Part shown: piece after piece, positions 53,425 through 61,910 of the stretch
Position numbering within the stretch: position 1 is the stretch's first letter
How the letters are laid out: the number at the start of each line of letters is the position of its first letter
Assembly (NCBI GenBank): GCA_947302655.1
Contig: CAMYVW010000002.1
Coordinates: forward strand, 1 to 64,000
Direction of reading: 5' to 3'
Source: an uncultured Mycoplasmatota bacterium
GTDB lineage: Bacteria > Bacillota_I > Bacilli_A > RF39 > UBA660
Length of the DNA: 64,000 nucleotides
Notes under the pieces: generated by a model
Database searches by the model: none
Told to the model about the DNA's origin: nothing
What the model saw: the letters and a program-made list of their open reading frames with translations, nothing else
Translations under genes and position numbers: made by a program

Positions 53425-53578
53425 AAAAACCTCCGCTTTCTTTTTCTATAGATAATAATCTATTTATGAATAATAATCAATATATTTTTGTATATCATTT
53501 ATTTATATTATTTATAATTTAAAAATTATAAGTAACTATTATGATATAATATATTTATACAAAGGAGCGTTTATTTTT

Positions 53579-53824
53579 ATGTTTAAAAATTTAATTGGTG
53601 AAAAAGTTACTGTAATGATTTCTTCTAGAGGAGATAATGTTTTGGAGTACTATGGAACTTTAATAAGTGAAAATGAAGAATCAATAGAATTATCAAATGT
53701 TGACATTTCTATTATGATGCTTAATTTTCAAAAAGGATTATTTGGTTCAAATATGAATAAATATAAAGAAGATGTTGAAAAAGTAATTATAAATAAAAAA
53801 TATATAATTTCTTGTAATAAATAA
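53579..53824 (+). CDS. Small Sm/LSm-like hypothetical protein
   Basis: 81 aa with an AAAGGAG site. The pattern LIGEKVTVMISSRGDNVLEYYGTLISENEESIELSN is like the five-stranded Sm/LSm small beta barrel. No membrane segment. It is 13 nt before a transglutaminase-like gene. Fold assignment is tentative. Confidence 0.6.
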   Translation: MFKNLIGEKVTVMISSRGDNVLEYYGTLISENEESIELSNVDISIMMLNFQKGLFGSNMNKYKEDVEKVIINKKYIISCNK

Positions 53825-53837
53825 TTAAGGTATATAT

Positions 53838-54347
53838 ATGATAGATAGTATTAATAAAATAATGGATGAAATTGAGTATGGATGGGTAGATAAAAACGGA
53901 AATATTTATTATGAAGTAAATGATAAGTTTTCTGATAATTATGTTTTAGAATCTCCTGATGACGTTCTTAAAAATAAAGTTGGAGTATGTTTTGATCAAG
54001 TTGAACTTGAAAGAAAACTATTTACAGATATTAATGTAAGTTTTGATACGTATTTTATTGTTCATTATAATGACAAAGAAATGCCTTCACATACTTTTTT
54101 AATTTATAAAGATAGCGATAAATTTTATTGGTATGAAAACTCATGGCTTATGTATAAAGGTGTTCATAAATATGATTCTATAAATGAAGCTTTAACAGAT
54201 ATAAAACAAAAATTTATTGATTCAGAAATTGATACTGAATATAATCCTTATAACTTATGTATTTATAGATATAGTAAACCTAAATATGGTATAAGTTCTT
54301 TAGAATTTTATAATCATTGTGAAAAAGGTGAGAATATCATTTTATAA
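53838..54347 (+). CDS. Transglutaminase-like cysteine protease-fold protein
   Basis: 169 aa. NKVGVCFDQVELER (Cys near residue 54), MPSHTFLIY (His near 86) and FYWYENSWL (Asn/Glu) give a Cys-His-Asn/Asp arrangement of papain/transglutaminase type. Cytoplasmic, no signal. Related small proteins are common in gut Bacillota but uncharacterised. A terminator overlaps the stop. Confidence 0.72.
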   Translation: MIDSINKIMDEIEYGWVDKNGNIYYEVNDKFSDNYVLESPDDVLKNKVGVCFDQVELERKLFTDINVSFDTYFIVHYNDKEMPSHTFLIYKDSDKFYWYENSWLMYKGVHKYDSINEALTDIKQKFIDSEIDTEYNPYNLCIYRYSKPKYGISSLEFYNHCEKGENIIL

Positions 54348-54364
54348 TGATATTCTTTTTTTTA
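54331..54364 (+). terminator. Terminator after the transglutaminase-like gene
   Basis: AGAATATCA/TGATATTCT stem with a long T run; stop codon in the loop. Confidence 0.88.
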
Positions 54365-54397
54365 AATTTATATTATAATTTTATTAGGTGATTATAT

Positions 54398-54856
54398 ATG
54401 GAAGTTATAACTAAAGAAATAATAATTAATTCATTTTTTAAAGCTGGTTATGATAAAGTTGATACTTTTAGATATAGTTATTTATTAGATAAATTATCTA
54501 ATTTAACTGATTCTAAATTTATATTTGTAAGTGAAGATTTTACATCTGCTTTTTCAGATGTAGTTGAATGTAATAATGGAGTATATGGTGTTAAAAAAGA
54601 AAGTTCTAATAAAACTAATGAATTATCTATAAGTAATGATTTAGTAACATTTATATTAAATATAGATACAATAGATTTAGTTAAACACAAATTATATTTT
54701 TATGGTTTTCTAAGTTATAGTGATTATGATGATTGTTTTAGTACTTTAGAAAAAGAGTACCGTCAAATTGTATTTGGTTCACAGTATAAAAATATAATTA
54801 GTGATATAGACAAATCTAATGTAACTATTAGAACAAAAAAAGAAATTAATGAATAA
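54398..54856 (+). CDS. Hypothetical protein
   Basis: 152 aa with an AGGTGAT site. Soluble, no recognised motif; helices at both ends with a beta-type centre. It is followed by ATGCTTAAGC, a short sequence also found just after the HEPN-like gene (46284). Family not recognised. Confidence 0.6.
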   Translation: MEVITKEIIINSFFKAGYDKVDTFRYSYLLDKLSNLTDSKFIFVSEDFTSAFSDVVECNNGVYGVKKESSNKTNELSISNDLVTFILNIDTIDLVKHKLYFYGFLSYSDYDDCFSTLEKEYRQIVFGSQYKNIISDIDKSNVTIRTKKEINE

Positions 54857-54923
54857 TGCTTAAGCGTTTTAATTGATAAATAATATTAATTATGTTAGTA
54901 TAACTAACCAAGGTGGGATAGTA

Positions 54924-56042
54924 ATGTCTAATAAATACAATTTGACTGATTATAATAAAGCAAGAATAGCATGTAAAATAGGATATAATAGAGAAGCTGA
55001 GGAAGTTCTTAGAACATGTTATAATTCTCATCCTAATTTTTTAGAAGGTCATTTGGAATATGCAAGATCTTTACTATTTAATAAATCTCGAAATAAAGAT
55101 GTAGATGTTCTTCGTATGAAAGATGGTTTTCAAATTTTAAATCGCCTAATTAATAATCCAAAGATTGATTATAATACACTTTATACTGTTGAAAATACTA
55201 TGATGAAAGCTTTATTTGAATCTGATAATTATTATGAAGCCTATAAATATTGCGATAAACTACTTTATACTGCACATGCTCAGCATTGTAATTATTACAT
55301 GGGATGTATTGATAGTCGTTTAGGCGATGTATATAGTGCTGAAGAAAAATTTAAAGCAGTAAATGGATTATTTTATGACAATATAAATAAAGAAATGGCA
55401 TTAATTACTATTGCATCTGGTGATTTTGATAGAGCTCAAAAATATATTGATAAAATGAAAAAAGCTAAAAGGCCAAATAATAATGTTCCAGTTGAAGAAA
55501 TATATTTATATATCAAAAAAGGTGATTATAAAACAGCTTATGAACTATATAAAGAGTTCAAATCTAAATTGTCTTATGTTTCTACTAATTATGCAAATAT
55601 AGGATATTTTTTAGAATATAAACTTGGTTTAAATGATTTAAAAGATATTGGCAAAAATTACTTAATGAGTCAAGTAGTTGATTACAAACAAAACAAAGCT
55701 AAAGCATATATTAGAAGAATTACTGATATCGATAGTGATGCTTATTTAAAAAGTAGTGATATTAATTTTGTTAATGATATATTTAATTTTGCTAAGGATT
55801 GTATTGTTGATGATATTCCTTTTAGATCTGAAATTCTCGATTACTATGTTATTGAATGTAATTATGATGGAAAACCTGCTGATATAGGTTTTGTTAGAGG
55901 AAATGTACCAACTAATGTTATTAAAGTAGGAGCTATTTCTGGAACTAAAAATATTGTAACTATACGACCTATTGAATCTCTTCCATATATAAGACAAAAA
56001 ATAGAAAGAGATAAGGGCATAGGTAGAGAAAGAAAAAAATAA
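54924..56042 (+). CDS. TPR-like helical repeat protein
   Basis: 372 aa from ATG 54924 (AAGGTGGG upstream; the open frame starts earlier at 54873 without a site). Residues 1-270 are paired helices spaced about 34 residues apart: YNREAEEVLRTCYNSHPN, DNYYEAYKYCDKLL, GDFDRAQKYIDKMKKA and GDYKTAYELYKEFK. These are TPR-type repeats. The last 100 residues are a different domain with RPIESLPYIRQK. Likely a scaffold or regulatory sensor; partner unknown. Confidence 0.75.
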   Translation: MSNKYNLTDYNKARIACKIGYNREAEEVLRTCYNSHPNFLEGHLEYARSLLFNKSRNKDVDVLRMKDGFQILNRLINNPKIDYNTLYTVENTMMKALFESDNYYEAYKYCDKLLYTAHAQHCNYYMGCIDSRLGDVYSAEEKFKAVNGLFYDNINKEMALITIASGDFDRAQKYIDKMKKAKRPNNNVPVEEIYLYIKKGDYKTAYELYKEFKSKLSYVSTNYANIGYFLEYKLGLNDLKDIGKNYLMSQVVDYKQNKAKAYIRRITDIDSDAYLKSSDINFVNDIFNFAKDCIVDDIPFRSEILDYYVIECNYDGKPADIGFVRGNVPTNVIKVGAISGTKNIVTIRPIESLPYIRQKIERDKGIGRERKK

Positions 56043-56093
56043 CGTTTAATTTTTTTAATCCTTCTTATAATAAAGTTATAAGGAGGATTTTTT

Positions 56094-56288
56094 ATGACTC
56101 AAAAAGAGTTACTATATGTTGAGGATGCAATAAATCATGAACGTAATATTGTTTATTATCTAAATGATGCTATTTCATCTATTCAAAATGAAGAATTAAC
56201 TTCATTTTTGGAAGATGAAATCATTTATCATGAAGAAATATCAAAGAAATTATTAAATCTCTTGGACGGTGAAATTAATGAGCGATAA
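56094..56288 (+). CDS. Small helical protein, CotF/ferritin-like half
   Basis: 64 aa with an AAGGAGG site. Two helices with the pattern NHERNIVYYLNDAI and DEIIYHEEISKKLLNLL, like one helical hairpin of CotF or rubrerythrin-like bundles, including His and Glu at metal-type positions. It overlaps the next gene by 11 nt; the two together may form one bundle. Confidence 0.6.
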   Translation: MTQKELLYVEDAINHERNIVYYLNDAISSIQNEELTSFLEDEIIYHEEISKKLLNLLDGEINER

Positions 56289-56532
56289 TGAATTAATTAC
56301 TAATTATTTATCATTATTAAAAAGTAATGTTGAAGTTTATGTTCATGGAACAATTGAAAGTTCCAATAAAAGTGTTAGAAAAGTAATTCATGATGGATTA
56401 GATAGGACTTTAGATTCTCAAGAAAGAACTTTTAATATTATGGTTTCAAATAGTATGTATGAAGTATCAAATCTTGATAGTAATGAAATTAAAAAAGTAT
56501 ATAACAAAATTTGTAAAAAAGATAAAAATTAG
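56278..56532 (+). CDS. CotF-like small protein
   Basis: 84 aa from ATG 56278 (GGTG 6 nt upstream). Sequence like the spore coat protein F family: NELITNYLSLLKSNVEVYVHGTIESSNKSVRKVIHDGLD, then QERTFNIMVSNSMYEV. CotF-type proteins occur in sporulating and non-sporulating Bacillota, so sporulation is not proved. Its stop lies inside the CIRCE element of the next gene. Confidence 0.65.
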   Translation: MSDNELITNYLSLLKSNVEVYVHGTIESSNKSVRKVIHDGLDRTLDSQERTFNIMVSNSMYEVSNLDSNEIKKVYNKICKKDKN

Positions 56533-56555
56533 CACTCTCTACTTGACAGTGCTAA
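56529..56555. promoter_or_regulatory. CIRCE operator (HrcA binding site)
   Basis: TTAGCACTC, 9-nt spacer, CAGTGCTAA: the CIRCE inverted repeat with one mismatch (C for G at the first base of the right arm). It overlaps the -35 box of the HSP20 promoter, the expected place for repression by HrcA. hrcA itself is not in the window. Confidence 0.9.
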
Positions 56556-56571
56556 TTTTTAGTGATATGAT
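56543..56571 (+). promoter_or_regulatory. HSP20 promoter
   Basis: Perfect TTGACA, 17 nt, TATGAT, about 77 nt before the HSP20 start, with the -35 inside CIRCE. Confidence 0.85.
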
Positions 56572-56647
56572 TTATATGTAAGATCAAAAAACACATAATC
56601 TTACGGTATAAAACATTATATATATAAAATGAAAGGTGATGATTAAT

Positions 56648-57070
56648 ATGATGTTAATGCCAAGAAGAAATGATTTTGATTTATGGGATGATATTTTTAA
56701 CGATCCGTTTTTTACATCAAAACCTGTTGTTAAAAATATGAAGACAGATATTATAGAAAAGGATGATAAATATCAAGTTGATATTGATTTACCTGGCTTT
56801 GATAAAAAAGATTTAAAAATATCTGTTGAAGGTGGATATTTAACTGTAACTGCCAAAAAAGAAACATCTAATGAAGAAAAGAAAGATGGCTCTTATATTA
56901 GACGTGAAAGATATTCTGGTGAATGCTCTAGAACATTTTATGTTGGAGAAGAGTATGAAGCAGAAGATATTAAAGCTTCATTTAAAAATGGCATATTAAG
57001 TTTAGATATTCCTAAAAAGGAAGAAAAGAAAGAAATATCTGAGAAAAAATATATTGAAATTGATGACTAA
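56648..57070 (+). CDS. HSP20 family small heat-shock protein
   Basis: 140 aa from ATG 56648 (AAAGGTGAT upstream; ATG 56639 also possible). Alpha-crystallin domain about 30-125: YQVDIDLPGFDKKDLKISVEGG, then GILSLDIPKK. A holdase chaperone for denatured proteins. The N-terminal WDDIFNDPFF segment is typical of the Hsp18 type in Clostridia and Bacilli. Controlled by CIRCE, thus heat-induced through HrcA. The terminator overlaps the stop. Confidence 0.95.
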   Translation: MMLMPRRNDFDLWDDIFNDPFFTSKPVVKNMKTDIIEKDDKYQVDIDLPGFDKKDLKISVEGGYLTVTAKKETSNEEKKDGSYIRRERYSGECSRTFYVGEEYEAEDIKASFKNGILSLDIPKKEEKKEISEKKYIEIDD

Positions 57071-57090
57071 TTAGTCATCAATTTTTTTAT
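57059..57090 (+). terminator. Terminator after HSP20
   Basis: ATTGATGACTAA/TTAGTCATCAAT stem with seven T's, overlapping the stop. Confidence 0.88.
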
Positions 57091-57172
57091 GTATACTTGA
57101 AACAAATAATCACAAGTTGTATAATTTAAGTACGAAAGGAAAGTAATTTTAAATTACTATGGATTATATTTT

Positions 57173-57736
57173 ATGGGACTAAAGGACATGATTGCAAACA
57201 AATTTGCACCTATATCTGATGAAAGGGCACTTGAAATCATTAGGAGTAATTTGGGCTTGATTAGTTCTTTAACAGAAGAATACATTAAGAAGAATGGAGT
57301 TACTGAGGATGTTTTATTAAATCCTTCAGCTAGAGAAAAGAAAGACAAAAGAGGTCCAAATACTTCTCAAAGAATTCTTCTTAGAGTCCATGAAGCTTTC
57401 CCTGAGTTTATGCTTAATAATGAAGAACTTTATGTTTCTTGTTTTATATTTCATATGTATGCTAATCCAAAACTTGATAAAGAAACAAAAAAAGAGTTTT
57501 CTAATTTTTTAGCTAATGGAGTTTTTGATAAATTTGTTAATAAAGCTTGTGGTACATTATTAAATGATGCTGGAACTTTATTAATAATTCCAAGAACAGA
57601 GCAACAAAGAACTCGTAAAGAACAAATAATTAATAATTTTGATGAAGTTATGAGTGAGTATGATTATGTATTTGGTAATAAAAATTTAAAAGAAAGAAAT
57701 GCTAATAATACTTATCAAAGAAAAAGAAGTAAATAA
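57173..57736 (+). CDS. Hypothetical protein with a short upstream frame
   Basis: 187 aa, no membrane segment. Helical, with an Arg-rich RILLRVHEAFPEFM stretch near residue 65 and a basic C-terminus (TYQRKRSK). No ribosome site directly precedes the ATG. Instead GAAAGGAAAG (57135) precedes a hairpin (AGTAATTT/AAATTACT) and a 7-codon frame at 57159-57182 whose stop overlaps the start region of this gene, suggesting coupling. Family not recognised. Confidence 0.65.
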   Translation: MGLKDMIANKFAPISDERALEIIRSNLGLISSLTEEYIKKNGVTEDVLLNPSAREKKDKRGPNTSQRILLRVHEAFPEFMLNNEELYVSCFIFHMYANPKLDKETKKEFSNFLANGVFDKFVNKACGTLLNDAGTLLIIPRTEQQRTRKEQIINNFDEVMSEYDYVFGNKNLKERNANNTYQRKRSK

Positions 57737-57763
57737 AGTCCTTTATAGGACTTTTTTTATGTT
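57735..57763 (+). terminator. Terminator after the 57173 gene
   Basis: AAAGTCCT/AGGACTTT stem with T run. Confidence 0.88.
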
Positions 57764-57791
57764 ATAATATTTATAGTTAGGGTGTGGTTTT

Positions 57792-58547
57792 ATGGATGAG
57801 TTAGTGTTACCTCCTTTTGTTATTGATTCTATTAATAATGGTCTTATCCAAGAAAACATACTTAATGTTTTAAATCAAGAAAAATTTCAAGAAGAAAATA
57901 AAGAAGTAAAATTATTTAAGAATCATCAAGATTATTTACTTAGTTATATTAAAGCATACATGGTATACGTTATTTGTGGATATGTTTATGATAGTAAATC
58001 TACTTTAGAAAGTAGAAATACCAAGTTTGACGCTTTAATTCCATATTATTTTGATAATTATATTCAACTTCGAACTAGAGAAGAAGTAGTTTATAATGAA
58101 GTATCAATTTTCTTTGATATATTAAGAAAAGCATCACTTACTGATAATGACTTAAGAGCTATGTTTTTAAAGGATCGTTGTGAATATTTAAATCTACGAT
58201 CTTTTGAAAATAGTGAACGCTTTAATGAATTAAATAAATATGATGTTTTAATTAATAGAACTATTAGTGAACTTGGTAGTGGAGTTTTTGATATTAGTCG
58301 TGATTTACTTATTAGATTATCTAAATGTTATATATTAAGTAAAGAAGATTTATCTGATAGTGAATATGTATGTGGATCATCATCATTTTTATATAATATT
58401 ATTTGTGATGCTTACTCAATATATGAAGCTTCTTTAAAGAGTATGGATGATATGATTAATGATAGAAATAGCGATGTTGAAAAAGTACAATCTTTAAGAA
58501 GAATTATAAAAAAGAATAGATTTTATTCAGGTGATGATGATGCTTAG
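57792..58547 (+). CDS. Hypothetical protein
   Basis: 251 aa with an AGGGTG site. Soluble and predicted mainly helical, rich in Asp, Asn, Ser and Arg. No recognised motif. Its end overlaps the start of the following membrane-protein gene by a few bases, so the two are translationally coupled and may act together. Confidence 0.65.
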   Translation: MDELVLPPFVIDSINNGLIQENILNVLNQEKFQEENKEVKLFKNHQDYLLSYIKAYMVYVICGYVYDSKSTLESRNTKFDALIPYYFDNYIQLRTREEVVYNEVSIFFDILRKASLTDNDLRAMFLKDRCEYLNLRSFENSERFNELNKYDVLINRTISELGSGVFDISRDLLIRLSKCYILSKEDLSDSEYVCGSSSFLYNIICDAYSIYEASLKSMDDMINDRNSDVEKVQSLRRIIKKNRFYSGDDDA

Positions 58548-59064
58548 TAAATATATATTTGCAAATATAATTGTTATTTTAGTAAATCATCTTGGTTTTA
58601 TTTTCTATTTAGGTAAAAGGAATTTAAAATCAGATTATTATTTTTTAACTATTTGTTACGTCACATATGCTATAGCTTTTTACTTAATAGGTGGCTATGT
58701 TGGTGTTTTGTTTTATATGATGTGTGCATCAAATATTTTAATGCAGCTTTTTAAAGCTAATAAGATTATTATATCAAGGCTTGTTTTTACTTTTTCATTT
58801 ATGTTTTTATATTGGTATATAAAAGATTATAGTTTTTATACTAATATTCCTTATATAGTTGCATTATCATATATGTGGATAAAACCATTTACAAAAAACT
58901 TTAAAAAAGAACTATTAGAACATATAGAAGATATTTTAATTATTATATATTCTTATCAATTTAAATTATATGCTCTTTCATTTCTTTTATTATTTCGTTT
59001 ATGTTTTAAAATAGTAACAAAGTATTTTAAAAAGTATTTAAAATTTGTTAATAGTAAGATATAA
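58540..59064 (+). CDS. Hypothetical multi-helix membrane protein
   Basis: About 174 aa from ATG 58540, the last of four in-frame starts (GTG/ATG/ATG/ATG) and the one correctly spaced from AGGTGAT. Five to six membrane helices across the whole length and a basic C-terminus. No transporter signature. Coupled to the upstream soluble protein. A long terminator follows. Confidence 0.68.
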   Translation: MLSKYIFANIIVILVNHLGFIFYLGKRNLKSDYYFLTICYVTYAIAFYLIGGYVGVLFYMMCASNILMQLFKANKIIISRLVFTFSFMFLYWYIKDYSFYTNIPYIVALSYMWIKPFTKNFKKELLEHIEDILIIIYSYQFKLYALSFLLLFRLCFKIVTKYFKKYLKFVNSKI

Positions 59065-59122
59065 AACACCTTAGTTATTTGTAAAGTTATACATTTTCAA
59101 ATAACAATTAAGGTGTTTTTTA
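59064..59122 (+). terminator. Long terminator hairpin
   Basis: AACACCTTA-TTATTTG/CAAATAA-TAAGGTGTT, a two-part stem with a T run. Confidence 0.82.
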
Positions 59123-59159
59123 TAACTTATTAATATATAATAAATTATGATGATGATAT

Positions 59160-59723
59160 ATGAAAATAAAACGAAGAGATATGAAACTTACTGATTTTTA
59201 TGATGATAAATGTGATAAACTTTATTATTCTAAAGAGAAACAAATTGGTAATATGAAAACTGTTGTAAGTATATTAAAATGGACTAATGTTAAAGAAAAT
59301 TTTGAAGTACATTACAATTTTAAAGATGAAATAATTGTTGGAAATGATTATACATGGATTCAAATTGCACCTTTTGATAATAATTTTTGGATTAAATCAA
59401 TGTATGATGAAAAAGATAATTTAGTTGAAGTTTATATTGATGTTACAAAAGGTAATTATTTTGATGATATAACTAATCCATCTTATGATGATTTATTTTT
59501 AGATATAGTAGTTCCAAAAAAAGGACATATATATCAAATGGATGATGTTGAGTTAATGAAAGCTTATAATGAAAATTTAATAAGTGAAGATGAATATAAT
59601 ATGGCTAAAATTGTTTGTAAAAAATTAATTCAGTTTTTAAATGAACATCATCAAGATTTTTTAGATTATTTAAAACAATTAAGATTAGAACTTAGTTATG
59701 AGTTATATAATAATGTTAATTAG
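59160..59723 (+). CDS. DUF402 family protein
   Basis: 187 aa. The DUF402 core is visible: DYTWIQIAPFDNNFWIKSMYDEKDNLVEVYIDV, then LFLDIVVPKKGHIYQMD-DELMKAY-like spacing with acidic metal residues. Characterised relatives are nucleoside di/triphosphatases or RNase E/G-linked proteins (FAU-1). No ribosome site is evident. The next gene starts 8 nt after its stop. Confidence 0.8.
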   Translation: MKIKRRDMKLTDFYDDKCDKLYYSKEKQIGNMKTVVSILKWTNVKENFEVHYNFKDEIIVGNDYTWIQIAPFDNNFWIKSMYDEKDNLVEVYIDVTKGNYFDDITNPSYDDLFLDIVVPKKGHIYQMDDVELMKAYNENLISEDEYNMAKIVCKKLIQFLNEHHQDFLDYLKQLRLELSYELYNNVN

Positions 59724-59731
59724 GTGATGCT

Positions 59732-60538
59732 ATGCTTACACTTAAAAATGAAGAAGATATTAAGTTAATGAAAAATTACTATCGTGCATCTGACATGATA
59801 GATTTTTGGTATTTCTTTCCAAAATCATCACCACTAGAAAATTTAGCTATTGTTACTGACATAGATGATTATTTAGCTAATAAAGACTATTTAGAAACAT
59901 TTGATAGTTATAGGGTAGATACGCTAAAACCATATACATTAATAAGTGGTGTTGAAAGTGATGGTGGAAAAACTGATTTTGTTAATTTATTTAACAAAAT
60001 TAAAAAAATTAATCCTAACTCTGCTGTACTATTTTTTGACTTAAAAGGTGAACCAACAAAAAGGTATCAAAGAGAAGCAGGTCTTTCAATAAATGTAAAT
60101 ATGTATGAAGATGTTTGTATTGAAGCTGTTGGTAAAGGATTTGATGGAAGAGAGATATCAAAAGGAAAATGTGTTCATGAACGATATGTTATTCCTTGGT
60201 TTGAACTTAGAGATATTAATGTTAGTAATTTTCATAAGTATAATATATATATGATAGATCAAAATAAATATTATGAATCAAGAATAGACAGAATAGAATA
60301 TTTAAGGTCTCTAGGTTTAAAGAAGGATGAATTTCTTAAATATATTCCAGCTACATATAAACCGATACCTGATTATATCTGGGAAGATTTAATACAAAAT
60401 GTTTTAATATATCTTGAAAAAAATGATGAAATTTTAACAAAAAGTGGTTATAAACATTTTTGTATTAACGGAAATACTGAAGGTAGAGAATGTTTTTTAA
60501 TTCAAATGTATAATAAAGATAGATATATTGATTATTAA
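59732..60538 (+). CDS. Hypothetical protein
   Basis: 268 aa with an AGGTGAT site, 8 nt after the DUF402 gene. Soluble, with a SGVESDGGKTDFVNLFNKI segment near residue 71 and an ERYVIPWFELRDI stretch near 150. GGK-T recalls a loop but is not a proper Walker A. Predicted alpha/beta. Likely co-transcribed with DUF402. Not recognised. Confidence 0.65.
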   Translation: MLTLKNEEDIKLMKNYYRASDMIDFWYFFPKSSPLENLAIVTDIDDYLANKDYLETFDSYRVDTLKPYTLISGVESDGGKTDFVNLFNKIKKINPNSAVLFFDLKGEPTKRYQREAGLSINVNMYEDVCIEAVGKGFDGREISKGKCVHERYVIPWFELRDINVSNFHKYNIYMIDQNKYYESRIDRIEYLRSLGLKKDEFLKYIPATYKPIPDYIWEDLIQNVLIYLEKNDEILTKSGYKHFCINGNTEGRECFLIQMYNKDRYIDY

Positions 60539-60581
60539 AGTATATTTTGTAATATTATGTCGAAAATATTAATGATGTGTT

Positions 60582-60908
60582 ATGAAGAAGTCATTAATAT
60601 TTTTTTTAATTTTTATTATAGCTTTATTTTTTGATGGCTTTAAAGTTAAATCAAAAACTGATTTAAGTTTTAAAAGTTATAATTATTTATCAACATATAA
60701 TTTTAAAGATTTAATTAGTAAGAAAACTCTAAGTAATATAAAAAAAATATGTACAGATGATATCTGTACATATAATTTGAATTATAGTTATTATTTTTTA
60801 ATAAAAAAGCATATTAATAATATATTAAGAAGGATATCTGATGATGAAATTAAAGAGACGATTATTTTAAAAGGCGTTAAGATTAATAGAATTTATTTTA
60901 AATATTAG
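60582..60908 (+). CDS. Hypothetical secreted or anchored protein
   Basis: 108 aa. N-terminal signal or anchor helix (about 4-20), then a basic, Tyr/Ser-rich region with one Cys pair (CTDDIC) that could form a disulfide outside the cell. Weak ribosome site. Its last 11 bases overlap the convergent radical-SAM gene. Family not recognised. Confidence 0.5.
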   Translation: MKKSLIFFLIFIIALFFDGFKVKSKTDLSFKSYNYLSTYNFKDLISKKTLSNIKKICTDDICTYNLNYSYYFLIKKHINNILRRISDDEIKETIILKGVKINRIYFKY

Positions 60909-61815
60909 ATCTAATTCCTTGATAATAATCTCTTTTTTTCATTTCTTTATCAATGTCATTTAGTAATACAAATTTTTTTATAAGCCAGTTAGGAGTTATT
61001 AAATCTTTTGGTACTGGATCTCCAGTTATTCTTTCAATAACGATTTCTGGTTTTAAGTAAGTTAATTGTTCACAAACTATGTCGATATATTCTTCTTTTG
61101 TTAAAACCTTAAAAGGCTTCTTTTCATATATTTCTCCAAGTTTTGTATTTTTTAATACATGAAGCATGTGGATTTTAATTGCATCAACATTAAGTTTATT
61201 TAAAAACTTTGCTGTTTCAATCATCATTTCTTTAGTTTCTCCAGGAAGTCCATTTATGATGTGAGCTACTACAAATATATTTCTTTCTTTTAATTTTTTT
61301 ACCATATTGGTAAATGAAGCAACATCATGACCTCGATTAATATATTTTAATGTATTATCATGGCAAGATTGAAGACCAAGTTCTACCATAAGAAAAGTTC
61401 TTTTATTTATATCTTCAAGGTAATCAAGCACCTCATTACTGATTGAATCAGGTCTTGTTGCAATAGCAAATCCGACAACATTCTTTTCGTTTATTAAAGG
61501 TTCATATATCTTTTTTAAGTTTTCAACACTGTCCATTGTATTGGTATTAGCTTGAAGATATGGTATATATAATCCTTCAGGCCATTTTTTATGCATTATT
61601 ATTTTTTCTTCTTCAAATTGTTCTAATACACTTTTATTGTTATTAGTTATATTTGATTTACTTCCTTCACTACAAAAAATACATCCACCAGTTTTTTTGT
61701 TGGGACATGAAAAGTTAGCATCTAGCGCTATTTTAAATACTTTTGTATTAAACTTATTTTTTAAGAAATAATTAAATGTATGATATCTTTTATTATCTAA
61801 AGTGTATTTAAACAT
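60898..61815 (-). CDS. TIGR01212-type radical SAM protein (YtqA-like)
   Basis: 305 aa from ATG 61815 (GAGGTAAGG upstream; the open frame begins earlier without a site). The unusual cluster motif C-x(5-6)-C-x2-C is present as CPNKKTGGCIFC near residue 36, followed by LYIPYLQANTNT, VGFAIATRPDS and LPGETKEMM. These are the marks of the YtqA/YhcC radical-SAM family, linked to tRNA or protein modification but uncharacterised. Single gene, divergent from the GH31 gene. Confidence 0.88.
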   Translation of the reverse strand: MFKYTLDNKRYHTFNYFLKNKFNTKVFKIALDANFSCPNKKTGGCIFCSEGSKSNITNNNKSVLEQFEEEKIIMHKKWPEGLYIPYLQANTNTMDSVENLKKIYEPLINEKNVVGFAIATRPDSISNEVLDYLEDINKRTFLMVELGLQSCHDNTLKYINRGHDVASFTNMVKKLKERNIFVVAHIINGLPGETKEMMIETAKFLNKLNVDAIKIHMLHVLKNTKLGEIYEKKPFKVLTKEEYIDIVCEQLTYLKPEIVIERITGDPVPKDLITPNWLIKKFVLLNDIDKEMKKRDYYQGIRSNI

Positions 61816-61910
61816 ATGCCTTACCTCAAGAAGAATTATACCAATAAATAATTGTTTTGTTAAATAATATATGTTAAAATTATTTAATAATAGGAAGGGT
61901 GTTGATACAT

